Below, piece by piece: positions 49,376-60,307 of a stretch of 64,000 nt of DNA. Under the pieces are notes generated by a model that made no database searches, had not been told where the DNA came from, and saw only the letters and a program-made list of their open reading frames with translations. The translations under genes and the position numbers were made by a program. Each line of letters begins with the position of its first letter. The first letter of the stretch is position 1. The DNA comes from Pipra filicauda (lineage: Eukaryota; Chordata; Aves; Passeriformes; Pipridae), in assembly GCF_003945595.2 (NCBI RefSeq), contig NW_024104765.1, positions 1,612,001-1,676,000 on the forward strand. The letters run 5' to 3'.

Positions 49376-52300
49376 GTAAGACCTAAAGATTATTCTTTCC
49401 ATTGGTTCTACAAGAGGTCAGAATTTGTCATCCCCAAAGCAAACACAATCGTAACAGTCTGCTGGTAACTGGAAGTTCGATGCTGTTAGAAGCAGCGCAA
49501 ATATAGAACACAGCAAGTCCTGGACGTGGCAGCAAGGTTAAGGCTTTGTTCTTGCTCATTTTCCTTTAAATCAGTGCCACCTTCTGAGAACTTCCTCAGG
49601 TCTATTACTGCTTTCAATTTTATTTTTTTTGTAACTTATTGTGCTCATTATTATTTACAAAGTGTGAGCAACATTTTAGAATTTGTATTTGAATTGTTTT
49701 TTAAAATATAATATTTTTATTTTTTAACAGTTCTACAGTTAAGTTCTGGCAAATTCCATGATTCTGCAGGTCAGGATGATCTCAGAGTCTGCTTCTAAAA
49801 GCAAGAATATCTGTAATGACATATTTAAACTTTAGTTCATGTTCCCTTATCACTAAGAATCAGCACAGGCGAATCAACTTCAAAAATCATTTGAGGGCAA
49901 TTGTGGACAAAACCTTGTTTGCTCAAAAGCTTGCTCAAAAGCCTTGTAATCCATCTTTTTCAACAACACTTTGTTTTCATAATTGTTGTATCAAGAGTAT
50001 ACCTATTTGTCTGAAAATACCCTCCCTTACTTTCCAGCTAATTCTGAGATTGAAGGGGCTGGGTGAAGCTGAGCTTAGTTTCTGATTAGAACCAATTCAG
50101 CTCTGTAAGTCTGGTTGTATTCATTGAGATCTCAGACGCACAAATAGTTTGGGTGATGTTGTAAGTCTGGTCTCACTCATGATCACAGATTTGCAAATAG
50201 TGTGGTTTACTAATTTGGCACCAGAGGTATGGTGGGGTTCAATAGGAACTTTCAAAAACACAGACTTACAAATGTTTATTGGAGCAACATATTCATCTTA
50301 AAATGCTGGTGATAGATTCACTAGACCTGCAAAATATTAGCATTTAACACTAGGTACAAATGTTCCTGTGTATGCTGCAACTCAGTCAAGACGCAAGCCA
50401 AAATGCGTCCTTGGCTTTGGGAAGGAGAGGGGAGCAAACCCGTCGACTTGTCTGCAAGGTGGGGGTTTTCAAATGCCAGTTTCTACTTTGCAGGAGAAGT
50501 GGAGGTGAGACTCTAGTCAAATACTCTCTTACTGCTCTCATAAATGTGGGAGGGGGGACAGCCACAAGGAAAGTTACAAAGAGAGAGATTATAAAGACTA
50601 TGAGTCTTGCTCAAGGCTGGAACAAAACCGTAACACCTTGGTATCACTCCCTCTTCCACTTGGCCAACTGATAAGATCCAACCTCTGCCTGATAACTTAT
50701 CCCCCCATCACTATCTCATGGAAATCCCTTCACCACATAGCTCATGGCATAGCTCGTGCCTGTAGGCCTCATTCCTACAAGTTATCCAGAAAAATGAAAA
50801 TATCCACAGCAACCTGTGAGAATGGAGGCAAAACATCTGCTTTGGCCAGGCTGTCCTTCTGCAAATCAAGGGATGCATGAGAGGGTTTAGAAAAAAGCTT
50901 CTTTCTCTCGAGCAGTGCGAAGGGAGGGAAAACATCTGGTACTGGAGAACAAGGAGGGTACATGGAAGTTAATCCAGATGTGACAGAGTGGTGTTTGTGT
51001 TCTAGATACTAAATATCAGGCTGGAGACTTTCCATTCAAGAGCTCAGAGATACATCTCACTAGTCTAGGTTGCAGTTCTGACGTGTCACAGGGCACCAGT
51101 TATCTGGAAAGATTTAATTCAAAGTCATGATTTGGGGAAGGAACAGAAGATAGGTAAGAAAAAACATATTACATGGAGAGAAATTGCTGTTTCCAAAGAG
51201 TCTTCTACTCCATGTAGTCTTCAACATCAGTGAGAGTTTATGCACATGTGCCACTGGCTGACTAGACTCAAATCTACTGATTAAGAGTAAAAGCCTAGAG
51301 TTAATCATTACTCACAAAGATACTTAGTTCGTAACAGTTCTGACCTTCTAGCACCCATGATTCTGCTTTCAGTGCACAACTGTAAGAAGGCCTTCGTGCA
51401 AATGGATTTCTTTCCTTCCTGGCTCAATTGTGCAGCCACAGCAGAGGGCATCTGGCTATTGTCACAGGGAAGTCACAAGGAGTTTCTTCAGAACTGACAG
51501 TTGTGATGGAATGTCTGACTGGATGCCTGGCTGCTTCTTGTGTCTTTGGAAACATCTCTTGGTCCTCAGCTCTGGGCTGCTGTCATGGTGGCTGCGTGCT
51601 CTCTAAGGCATGCTTTAGGTGAGGAGGTGTTTCTGGTGGTGAGTCATGCACGATGTAGAAGACGGAGCCATGAAGACAAGGCAGTGCTGGTGGGACTGGG
51701 AAAGGAGCCTGGGACACCGGGAGCGGACAGTGGAGATGGAGGAGAGGACAAAGAAGAGTGCAAAGCCACCAGCTTTGGCTGAGCCCAACAGTGGCAGACC
51801 CTACTGCCTACTGTGTTATGGGGGATGGCCAAGGTGCGCATCAGTGTGCCTTCAAAGGGAGCGGTTGGAAGTGACACAGCAACAGGTGGGAACATAAAAT
51901 TTAAGAGGCAAGTCTGATCGTTGTGTAGTTTAATAATGTGTGCTTCATGAAGCTGAAACATGAGTGAAGCATTAGAAGGCTTTGTGAAGGTTGGAGATGG
52001 CTTCTGGCTGAACAGAGGCTGGAGAAGGACTGGTGGGAGTGCTGATGGAAAACAGAGAGGATGCAGATATACTGGCACTCAGTAGGCACACACTGGCCCT
52101 ATTGGCATGGTGGGTCTCCCTTCCTCTGATGGCCTTGGAGAAGCTATTGGAGTATTTTGGAATTGTTATTGCAGGTTAAATCCCTGACACACTGCGATTC
52201 TGAGGGGGTGTGTGGGTGTGGGTGTGTTTTGGAGTGCTTCAGTACTATACTGAAGGTTTTGGCTTTTGCAGGGACAGTTTATTTTGCTTTTAGCTCTAAT

Positions 52301-54298
52301 GCTAACCAAAAACTTGGGATCCCAATAAAGCTGTGGGTTTCCACTCACAATTATCTGTTTGATTCATTTACATCTTACATCCATTCCTTTTGCTTTTTTC
52401 AAGAAGGCGCCTTAAGCAAGGACAGAAAATATATTTCTGTAAGGAAGAAGATGGCTCTTTCCATGCAGAGGTATTTATAAGCTGCATTCATCTGTTTTTT
52501 GATGAATAGATAGTGTTGCTGAAGTGTTAACACTTAAGGCAGAGGTTAAGTCTGTTATTTTTCTGTCTTATAGGTGAAAGCAAAGTGCATTGGCTTGCAG
52601 CATGTGGTGTGGGATTTTTTTGGTAGCTGCAGCAAATAATTGTGACCCCTGATTATGGGAGTGATTTAAAACTGCTCTTTGCTATGTTAACTTGAAGTTG
52701 CAAACTATAAAGCTTTGCAGTGAATAGCTTATGAATAGAAAAGGGACTCTGTTGGAACTCGCTATTATGTTTGAAGTTGGTAGAAACTAGAGATTGAAAA
52801 GACCTGCTGGTTCACTGAATGAATTCATTGCACGTGCAAGACAGAAACTCCTGGTGCACTGATATCCTTCCTATGTTTCTCAGGAAAAAGAAAAGATGTT
52901 GAGGTGTTTCTGGACAAAATGCTTTGACACAGTTCAATCCGTTAGGATGTCTACATTTTCACCCAGTCTGCCATCTAGTTAATTTTTGCATCACATTTTC
53001 AGTGACAGTTGCAGAATGACTAAAAAATTAAAGCTTTGTGTAGAAGAAAGATGATTTATTATGTGTTTCTCTTTCTTAGAGTGTAAGGAAGTGCTATTCT
53101 GTAACTGTTTCAGTTCTGATTTTCTCTGAAGAATTGTCTGTTTAGTCTAAATGAAGATGTTGTGAAAACATACATGAAACACAAGGCTGATAATGTTTGT
53201 TTGTTGTTTTTAAAATATAAGTCAGAAACATATTTCTTAACAACCAGTAAGGAAACAAAAAATTGGTGATATATGGTGATTATGCCAAACAAAAAGAAAA
53301 AAAATAAACAAAGGCTGAAAAGAGTGACAAGCAAATTCCATGAGGAGAAATGTCACTTGTCTAATAATTGAACTTAATTTAATTTAACTAGACATGTAGG
53401 CCAAGAAGCCTTTTTCTTCTTCTTCTTTTTTTTTTTTTAATGGACTTTCATAGGAAGTTGATGGAGTTCCTCAAAGGAATAGACTTGCTAGCTGCAATTT
53501 ATGTATGGTACAGCCTACTTTTGTCTTTAGCTTATGAAATTTGGTCTAGTTTGTCGTGACTACTTTCTTTGTTAAAAGGTAAAATGCACATTGGGCAAAT
53601 GTTCTATGGCAATTTGCATAAAAAGTGATGACAAAGAGCAATTAATTCCTCATTATTATGCAGTGAAATGCTACTTTGCTCCTAAGTGACTGTAGAGAAG
53701 CGTTTTTTCTCTGTGTGTAAATCTGTTGCGGCATTGTTCTAAAAATAGTACTTAAGAGCCCTCTGCACTCTTTATAAATCAGGGTCTTTGACACTCCATT
53801 CAGTTCTCCACAGAGAGATTTTTCTCACACATGCTGAACATTATAAGTATTGCCCCAAATATTCATCACAATAATAAGCATCAAAATTTTGTTAGATAAA
53901 GCAAGATAGAGCAATTCAGTATTTTGTCAAATTAGATCTCTATCCTTTTTATCTGGTGATCAGTATTCAAAGTACACTCAGATCACCCACAAATAGAAAC
54001 ATATTCCTACCACACACAGCTAGTCTGTACAGAACAAAGAGTCAAGATATCGTTTTCTATGAAGGCTTGATTCTGAGTACAGATTTCATTACCAGCTCAC
54101 CATAGGATAATGAAATTCCTTCGGGGCAAAGATGAGGTACATCAAAGAGGCAGCATGGAGAGGCAGACTTTGTTAGTGCATGCTCTGTCACCTGCAGTAC
54201 TGGTCCTTGCCTGCCTTTAATTTGTAAGGAAATGTTAGTAATTCAAACCTTTTTATTGGACAAACTTATATTTATATAAATATGCAGAAATGTATGTG

Positions 54299-54300
<2 letters not shown>
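49376..54300. other. Putative intron or intergenic DNA
   Basis: No repeat family is recognised. Near 50104-50154 and 50159-50206 two segments of about 50 bases beginning TGTAAGTCTGGT are diverged tandem copies. ORFs at 50360-50671, 51428-51897 (plus) and 51644-52078 (minus) have no domain. The AT-rich, homeobox-like segment 53600-53680 (AATTTGCATAAAAA, CAATTAATTCC) could be a conserved non-coding element, but conservation cannot be tested here. Confidence 0.4.
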
Positions 54301-54301
<1 letters not shown>

Positions 54302-54334
<33 letters not shown>

Positions 54335-54393
54335 TACATATTTTTCAATATTCACACACACACACACACAGAAATACATATTTTTCAATATTC
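54302..54393. repeat. (CA)n microsatellite with a 40-bp tandem duplication
   Basis: A CA run (54302-54330) is followed by GAAATACATATTTTTCAATA and TTC. The unit of 17 bases of (AC) plus these 23 bases is then repeated exactly (54314-54353 and 54354-54393). The copies are identical, so the duplication is recent or reflects slippage in the CA tract. Confidence 0.95.
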
Positions 54394-54689
54394 AAAACCG
54401 TCTGGAAGTCTGCGACTTCTTTGCATCTGAAATGGAATACAGAAAATAATTAATTTCTTACTAGCAAAAAGTTACCCATACAGGTCCTAAAAGCATCTTT
54501 GTATTTACTAAATAAATTCTGTCTGCACCATGTAGATAAATAACCCTTCCTGCAACAGTGCCCTTTTATTTCTGTAGCAATTCAGAGTGACTTTAGTGCC
54601 TATGGAAATGAGAGGACAATGTTCGGCAAGACCAGGAGCTGCTGAAGACATCAATCACTAAAGCTTTCCCACAAAGCTTTGCTGATATG

Positions 54690-55030
54690 GGAACAAAAGG
54701 GTTGCCCTACAGAAACACATCACGGGTCTATCTAGCCCAGCATCCTACCTCTGGCAGCGGGCAGTAACTGATGCTTCAGAGCAAATCAAAACCACAGCAA
54801 GCATCTAGCTTATTATGAGATGCTATGTGTAGAGGAAAAAAAAGGTTGATCCTGACTCACAAGAGAGCAGTTTATGCCCTGAAGCATGAGGTTTGATTTC
54901 CCTTGTATTCATTTGCTTAACTCACACAGTTGCAAATACTATTTATGCTCAAAAGAGTTTCTAATCCTCTCTTGGATTCTAATCAACAATCTGCCTCAAT
55001 AACCTGAGAGTTACCAGGAAGTTCTTGGGG
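54690..55030 (-). mobile_element. Ancient L3/CR1-type LINE fragment
   Basis: Blocks CGGGTCTATCTAGCCCAGCA, TCCTACCTCTGGCAGCGG, TGATGCTTCAGAG and TTATGCCCTGAAGCATGAGG follow in the order known from the 3' end of old amniote CR1/L3 elements (shared with turtles and crocodilians), on the complementary strand. They are followed by a diverged GGATTCTAATCAACAATCTG and CCTCAATAACCTGAGAG region. It is much more diverged than the avian CR1 copies on the left. The match is from memory of the consensus, without an alignment. Confidence 0.65.
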
Positions 55031-57639
55031 CTGAGCACACACTGCGTGGAAGCTTTGTGCTTTGCTAGTTTAGGGGAAGTTTTCAAGCCTCGGCCTAACA
55101 CCCACTGCCCTGAGGATCAGACCTAATTGTCTAGATGAAAAATACCCAAGCTACCGCTCCCTTCCCCTTGAGCCCTCCCTAACTGAAGCAGTTAATTCTC
55201 TCCCAGCCCCCACTTGCTAAACAATTGCTTTGGGTAGATTTCTTTTTCTGTCATTGGGCAGTGGCTCCCGCTTTCTATTCTTCTAGGACGTTTGGACAGG
55301 TTCCTCTCTGTCTCACCTCTGTACTTGAGAGGTCTGCCAGCAGTCAGAGGATGTTGCCTGGCCACGCTGCCTCCTTCCCACTGTTGCAAAGGGCAGTGGC
55401 AGGCAGAGGGACAGGGCAGAGGGAAGGTTCATGGAAGCCAGCAGTGGTGCCAGCTTCTTTCTGCTCTTTCAATGTTTCCTCATAAAATAGAAGGAGTTCT
55501 GCTTAGGCTGCTCTGTGAAAACATGCGATACCTATGAGACTCCCTCTCCTTCCCAGCTTAGCCCAGATTTTCTTCTGTCCTAAGCAAGAATGCAAGCTTT
55601 CCAATCATCCTTTCATGACCTTACATGACCTTGAGCATCACTGCAGCGTGATCCTGGCTCCATTACAGCAAAGCGATAATCCTCTCTGCACTCTCTCCAT
55701 TGCATGTGGTTTTCTTCTAGGTATATCACAAAATGGCTATTTAAATCCAGCACATGGACCTTAACAGCAATACAAGAAAGTAAAGGAAATCCAAAAAAGA
55801 TTTAACTACTTAATTACTTAACTACTCCCCATGGGGCCTAAATGCTCAAGCCTAAAGGTGTGACCCTGAGCTCCTGAATAGAGAGGTGCCTCCTAAACAA
55901 AGAGGTGCCCAAAGTCTGTAGGTTTTTACCCCAAAGTTTTCCCTTCATGACCTGAGGCTGTCATGGCTGCACAGGTGCAGACAAGCTGCAGTTTTGATGG
56001 TGGCAAGCAGACTGGCGCCTAAGGGTGTTCTTCCAAGGCGGCTCCAAACAGCTCTCATGGCACCACTGCCATTTTGTCCTCATCTCTGGCTGAGTTTTCC
56101 GATCTCTTGCCCACTATTTGCCCATTAGGCAGGCACTGGTGTTGTAGTAAGCTAGTTTGGGAGCTGAAGTGGCCACACATTTCTTTGCAGGATTAGTTTT
56201 CTGCCAGCTTAACTTCCTGAACCAGCTAACCAGATCAGCCAAGACCAGGACAGGCACAAAGGAGGATTGGCAATGAGAGGCTGGGGACAAGGCAAAGCAC
56301 CCTGAATTGGCATGGACCCGCTGCCTTGAGAGTCCAGCAGAGGCACCTCTGTCTCAGTCTGGCACCCCATAAGGAGATGCTCTGCCTGCTTGATGCTCCC
56401 TGGTGTGGGGGCTCACCAGCCTCTGACCTGGGGCACAGCTGTAGCTCTGGCAGCACCTCTGCGTTTTAGTGAGGGGCGGTGCTGTAAAATACAAGGAAGA
56501 GAGGCAGGTTGGTGCAGTGGGGAAGGGAGGAACAGAGGGGATATGGGGGTCTGGTGGTGGGCTCAGACTGTGAAAGAAAAGGTTATGAGTCCAGTGGCTT
56601 ATTGCAGGCTTGGAAACAGGAACTCTTGAACCTTTTGAGCCCCTTCTGTGCGAGGCAGAGGCACTGGGCAATTTGGGAGTGTAGGGAGGGCTGGGAGTAA
56701 GCTGCCTGTACGAGCAGTGAGGGTGGGCATATGTGACCATTTCCCTTCATGCTTTCTCCATACTTAATGTCAGCCATGCTTCTGTTTCCATCAGCTTTCC
56801 CAGGATTTCTTCAGCTGCTGCTTCAACTATGGCAAACAACAGAACAAAAACCAAATCAGAACCCTCATTTAACAATGATCTCCACACAGAGGATCCACAC
56901 AGAGGATCCAGCCTGCCAAATACAGAGGTCTGAAGCTGCCTGTTGTGTGTTGGTCTGTTTATCTAGCGTGGCTCATGCTATTTTATTTGCTTAAGTGTCA
57001 TTACCTGTGTCCTGAAAGAGGTGGGAGAAGTGCCTTCTGCAACCTATACTGGATTTTTCTGAAACCACCAAATGAAGAGAATGCCATTTCATGTCAAAAA
57101 ACTGTTATTTCACCTATGAGCATGTTATTTTGTATTCTTCAGACTACATTTTACATGCCTGGAGTGTATATGTGCTATCTACTGAAACTGCTTGCCATCT
57201 TCCATAATTTATGCTGGTCTTCAGTCTTAGCAGTGTGCATAAATTCAGTGACACGTTGTCATTTCTCTCTAAATCATTGTGAAAAATCATTCCAGGTACA
57301 GCACCAGATCCAGGGTATTCTGTGTTTCTCCCTCTCCACTTTCCAGATCAGGATATGAGGTGGCAGGATGACACAGCAGAAGAAAAATCACAGCCAGCAA
57401 TGAGTGAAATAATGTCCCTCATAGTAAGAGTTTCATAGTAAGAAATTAGAATAGCTAATGTATTAGAATGAACTTTGGCATGGCTGTTCAGCCTAGCAGT
57501 GTCATCCCAGTGGTGGTGGAGGCAAGGAGAAGCCAGCTTTCCTGAAGGCAAATGTTCCCCTTTTTCTTCAGGCAATTTCTTCAGAACACCTCATGATGAG
57601 CCAATGTAATGGAAAAGGGAAAACATGAGGGTTTAACCT
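55031..57639. other. Non-coding stretch
   Basis: No gene or repeat family is recognised. At 56880-56906 the unit CCACACAGAGGAT occurs twice in tandem. The ORF 56354-56740 (minus, 128 codons) and 56945-57358 (plus, 137 codons) have no recognisable domain and no good splice flanks. Confidence 0.5.
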
Positions 57640-57642
57640 TTA

Positions 57643-57830
57643 AGACACTGGGAGTTTAGCATTTACTATTGTCGTGCAGAACTGTACTGAGATTATTTGT
57701 TTCCTATTGCTTAATCCATTTATAACGCGGCATACTAATCCACAATTTGTCATTTGATCCATTGCTCTGCTATGTGGAGCTCTGTCAAAGGATTTTGAAA
57801 ACCTACTGACACTTTCTGCTTCCTTAATTT
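57643..57830 (-). pseudogene. LINE reverse-transcriptase remnant
   Basis: Within the minus-strand ORF 57640-58119, residues 106-117 (RFSKSFDRAPHS) match the non-LTR reverse-transcriptase motif of the DFSKAFDxVPHS type, which carries a catalytic Asp. The following MDQMTNCGLVCRVINGLSNR and KQIISVQFC correspond to the segment that precedes the GVPQGS motif in LINE enzymes (a helix, then WLSNRKQ and VxVNG). The later YADD region is absent. The rest of the ORF shows no clear homology. It is a short, degenerate piece of a LINE, probably CR1-like and old. Nearby GGCCTGATCCTGCA (57876-57889) resembles ancient amniote repeat tails. Confidence 0.55.
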
Positions 57831-60009
57831 GCTGGCACTCTTTTGCAGTGTTTGAGGGAGAGAGCTGCAGCCCAGCTGGCCTGATCCTGCACCCCCAAAT
57901 TAACCATGTTTGTGTTTGCACACAGTAAACATCCTCAGCACTGGGGCTGACCTTGCCTATGTTCCTTTCAGTCTCATATTTTTGAAGGGAGAAATCCTTT
58001 ATTCTTGGAAAACACCCTTGTTTTTCCACATTGCAGTCTCTTGTCAGTTGCTCTGTTTTAAAGTTTAGCTTCTGAATACTCCTGAATTCTTTTAACTTCA
58101 TCGGCTTGGGTTTTCCCAAATTGCTCCAGTACCTTTTTTTCCGAAATGTTTATCTTTATAATTGCACACTCATCATTTCAATAAATTTCCAAATCCCTCA
58201 CTACAGTGAGAACAAATGTAAATAATAAATTCAGCTTCTTGAAAATGTCTTAATCCTTGTTAATTGCGTCCTTAATTCTGTAATGACCTGGAGGGCCTAC
58301 AGAGACATGCAGCTTTATTTATGTTTAGTCTATTTGAATAATTATGTATTGTTTATCTTATTATCTTTGGCTGTTTGCTCCCTCTCCTCCCTCTGAATTA
58401 CTATCTATTTACAGTTTACTTGTGCTGAGCTAGTTTGGGCAGAATTTCTAACACTTCTATGTGAAAGCTCCTCCAGTGTTGTCCTGGAGGCAACGTCTCT
58501 GAAGTTCACAGCACCACACTCTTCTACTACATCAGCTCTCGCCTTGAAACAGCCTTTAAGGCTCTGGAATTTCTTATAAAGGTTTTGTTTGCTCAGTTCA
58601 GTGTGATAAAGCAGTACAATGTGAAATTTCAGTGAGGCATTTGATTTTTTAAATATTGTTATCACTAACAATGATATTAGCTGGAAGAGTAATTTAAGAT
58701 TGTCAGATACTTTCCTCCTGTCAGCTGCTCATAAATCCCTCATTTTAACCATCACAGGTGGCTTCTTCTAGGCTCTGTGTCCAGCTTACCTATTAAAGCA
58801 GTCTTTTTTTAAGGAGAGGAGCAGGCATTTTTGGAAGTGAGTTAGGCTGGGAGGTGAGGGAGGTGGTGAGAGTGGACCTGAATGAAGAGCTGGTAGGAAA
58901 CACCAAGACTACCTGACCTAAGGACCAGGGCTGAAACCCAGCACCTGCAGCCATCAGCCTCCCTTGGCTGCCTGCAAGGGTGACTTACAGCATTGCCCTC
59001 TTGGAGGTTGTGATTTGTACAGCTGAGGCTCAGCATGGGACCGCAAACTTAGTTTATATGTCCAATGTGAACTAGCAGTGAGACAAACCTGTAAAAATGC
59101 ACAACTAGTTGACTACCTTGCCCAGCCTCTGATTCCAAGGAATTTCCAATTTTACTCATCACTGAGAAGGTCATGAGAGAAAAAAAAATTCGACTAAGTT
59201 ATCTTTGCCTTTTTTTTACAGCTTTGGCACAAAACAGGTTAATTAAAATGGAGAGAAAAATAATCTCTTCCTTTCTTTTGTCATGAGAACCGTATGTGCT
59301 GTGTAAAGTAGAGAGTGAAAAGAAGCAAGTATTGTAAGTTGTGGATTATTTTATGTATTTCATGGGAAAAAATTCACCAACTCTTTTCAAAGCAAAGCAT
59401 GCCTACAGTACTTTAAAGGGAAGTGGGAGTAAATAATAATAATTATATCTGAATTGGCTGAGGGCTAAATTCTCTAGATGCATATGGGTGTGACTGGGCA
59501 AAATGTTGTCTTGATGTTAACCTGACTGAAAAATGAACCTATTAAGACCAGATTCAGTTGCAAAAAGTGTTATGTTTGTTATTGTATATTCATGCAAGGA
59601 TATTTGATTTTTGAATTTTTCTTACCTGAATACGCAAATTAGCTTACTCCTTATTATCCTTTGTAGGAGCATATTCATATGAAAAAGTACGAGAATTTAA
59701 TTTCAGTATTTCAGTCTTAAAGATCCCAAATGGCCAATGTAAATATTAATGGAGAAAGTAAAATTAAAAAAAAAAATTAATGACAACTAGAGTATTTCTG
59801 GATTTTGCTCAGAAGTAGATGGGAAAGTGAATATGGGCCAAGGAAGGGAAAGAGCAGTAAGCTTATCTTTATCTGTGAAGTTATCTGTAGGGCAGAGGGG
59901 GATTATGTTATTGATCAAGGCCAATAGCCATGGTCATAAAGAGTAGTAAATAAGACCATTATTAAAGGGAGCTTATGATTGGAAAACTTTGAGAAGTGGG
60001 ACATTATAG
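57831..60009. other. Putative intron or intergenic DNA
   Basis: No gene or repeat family is recognised. AT-rich segments dominate 58120-58400 and 59560-59780. Minus-strand ORFs 58405-58671 and 58842-59036 have no domain. Confidence 0.45.
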
Positions 60010-60307
60010 ACAAATGGAGGAAGAACTAAAGTATGAACAGAGTCCAGTCCTGTGTAGTGGAAAAGAGAAGTCTGCTGCAGCTCTTAACTGCAGCAGTCTT
60101 GGTGTTAATGAAAGCAAATCTTTTTTTTCAGCATCCAGAAATATATGGGTTAAAAATTCTTCCTCATCTGACAAGGTCTCAGCTAAACAGATCAAAAGGA
60201 GAAGGAAAACCAAAACACAAGCTCAGAAGTTGCCTTTGCCTTGTACTGGGAGTCAGAAAGTGTCAAAAGATGTGTCATGTCTTAAAAGGCTAAATGAAAA
60301 GTTATAG
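60010..60307 (+). CDS. Possible terminal coding exon, Ser/Lys-rich
   Basis: From GACATTATAG|A the frame is open to TAG at 60305-60307 (ORF 59996-60307). In phase with candidate exon 3 it would encode QMEEELKYEQSPVLCSGKEK, a Ser-rich middle (SFFSASRNIWVKNSSSSDKV), a basic stretch SAKQIKRRRKTKTQAQKL that resembles a nuclear localisation signal, and the end VSCLKRLNEKL. Composition argues for coding. The acceptor is weak. A much better acceptor (AAATCTTTTTTTTCAG at 60115-60130) lies inside, so the real exon may start at 60131. In this frame that would give phase 1 and only the C-terminal half. No AATAAA follows closely; the nearest is at about 62513. I do not recognise the protein. Confidence 0.3.

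Noticed and set aside
49816..50104. Exon candidate between a strong acceptor (50035) and a GTAAGT donor (50105)
   Set aside because: The acceptor is excellent, but all three frames contain a stop before the donor, so it cannot be an internal coding exon.
52400..52436. Short plus-strand exon candidate ending in TTTCT|GTAAGG
   Set aside because: The donor context is poor and there is no linked exon or protein-like sequence.
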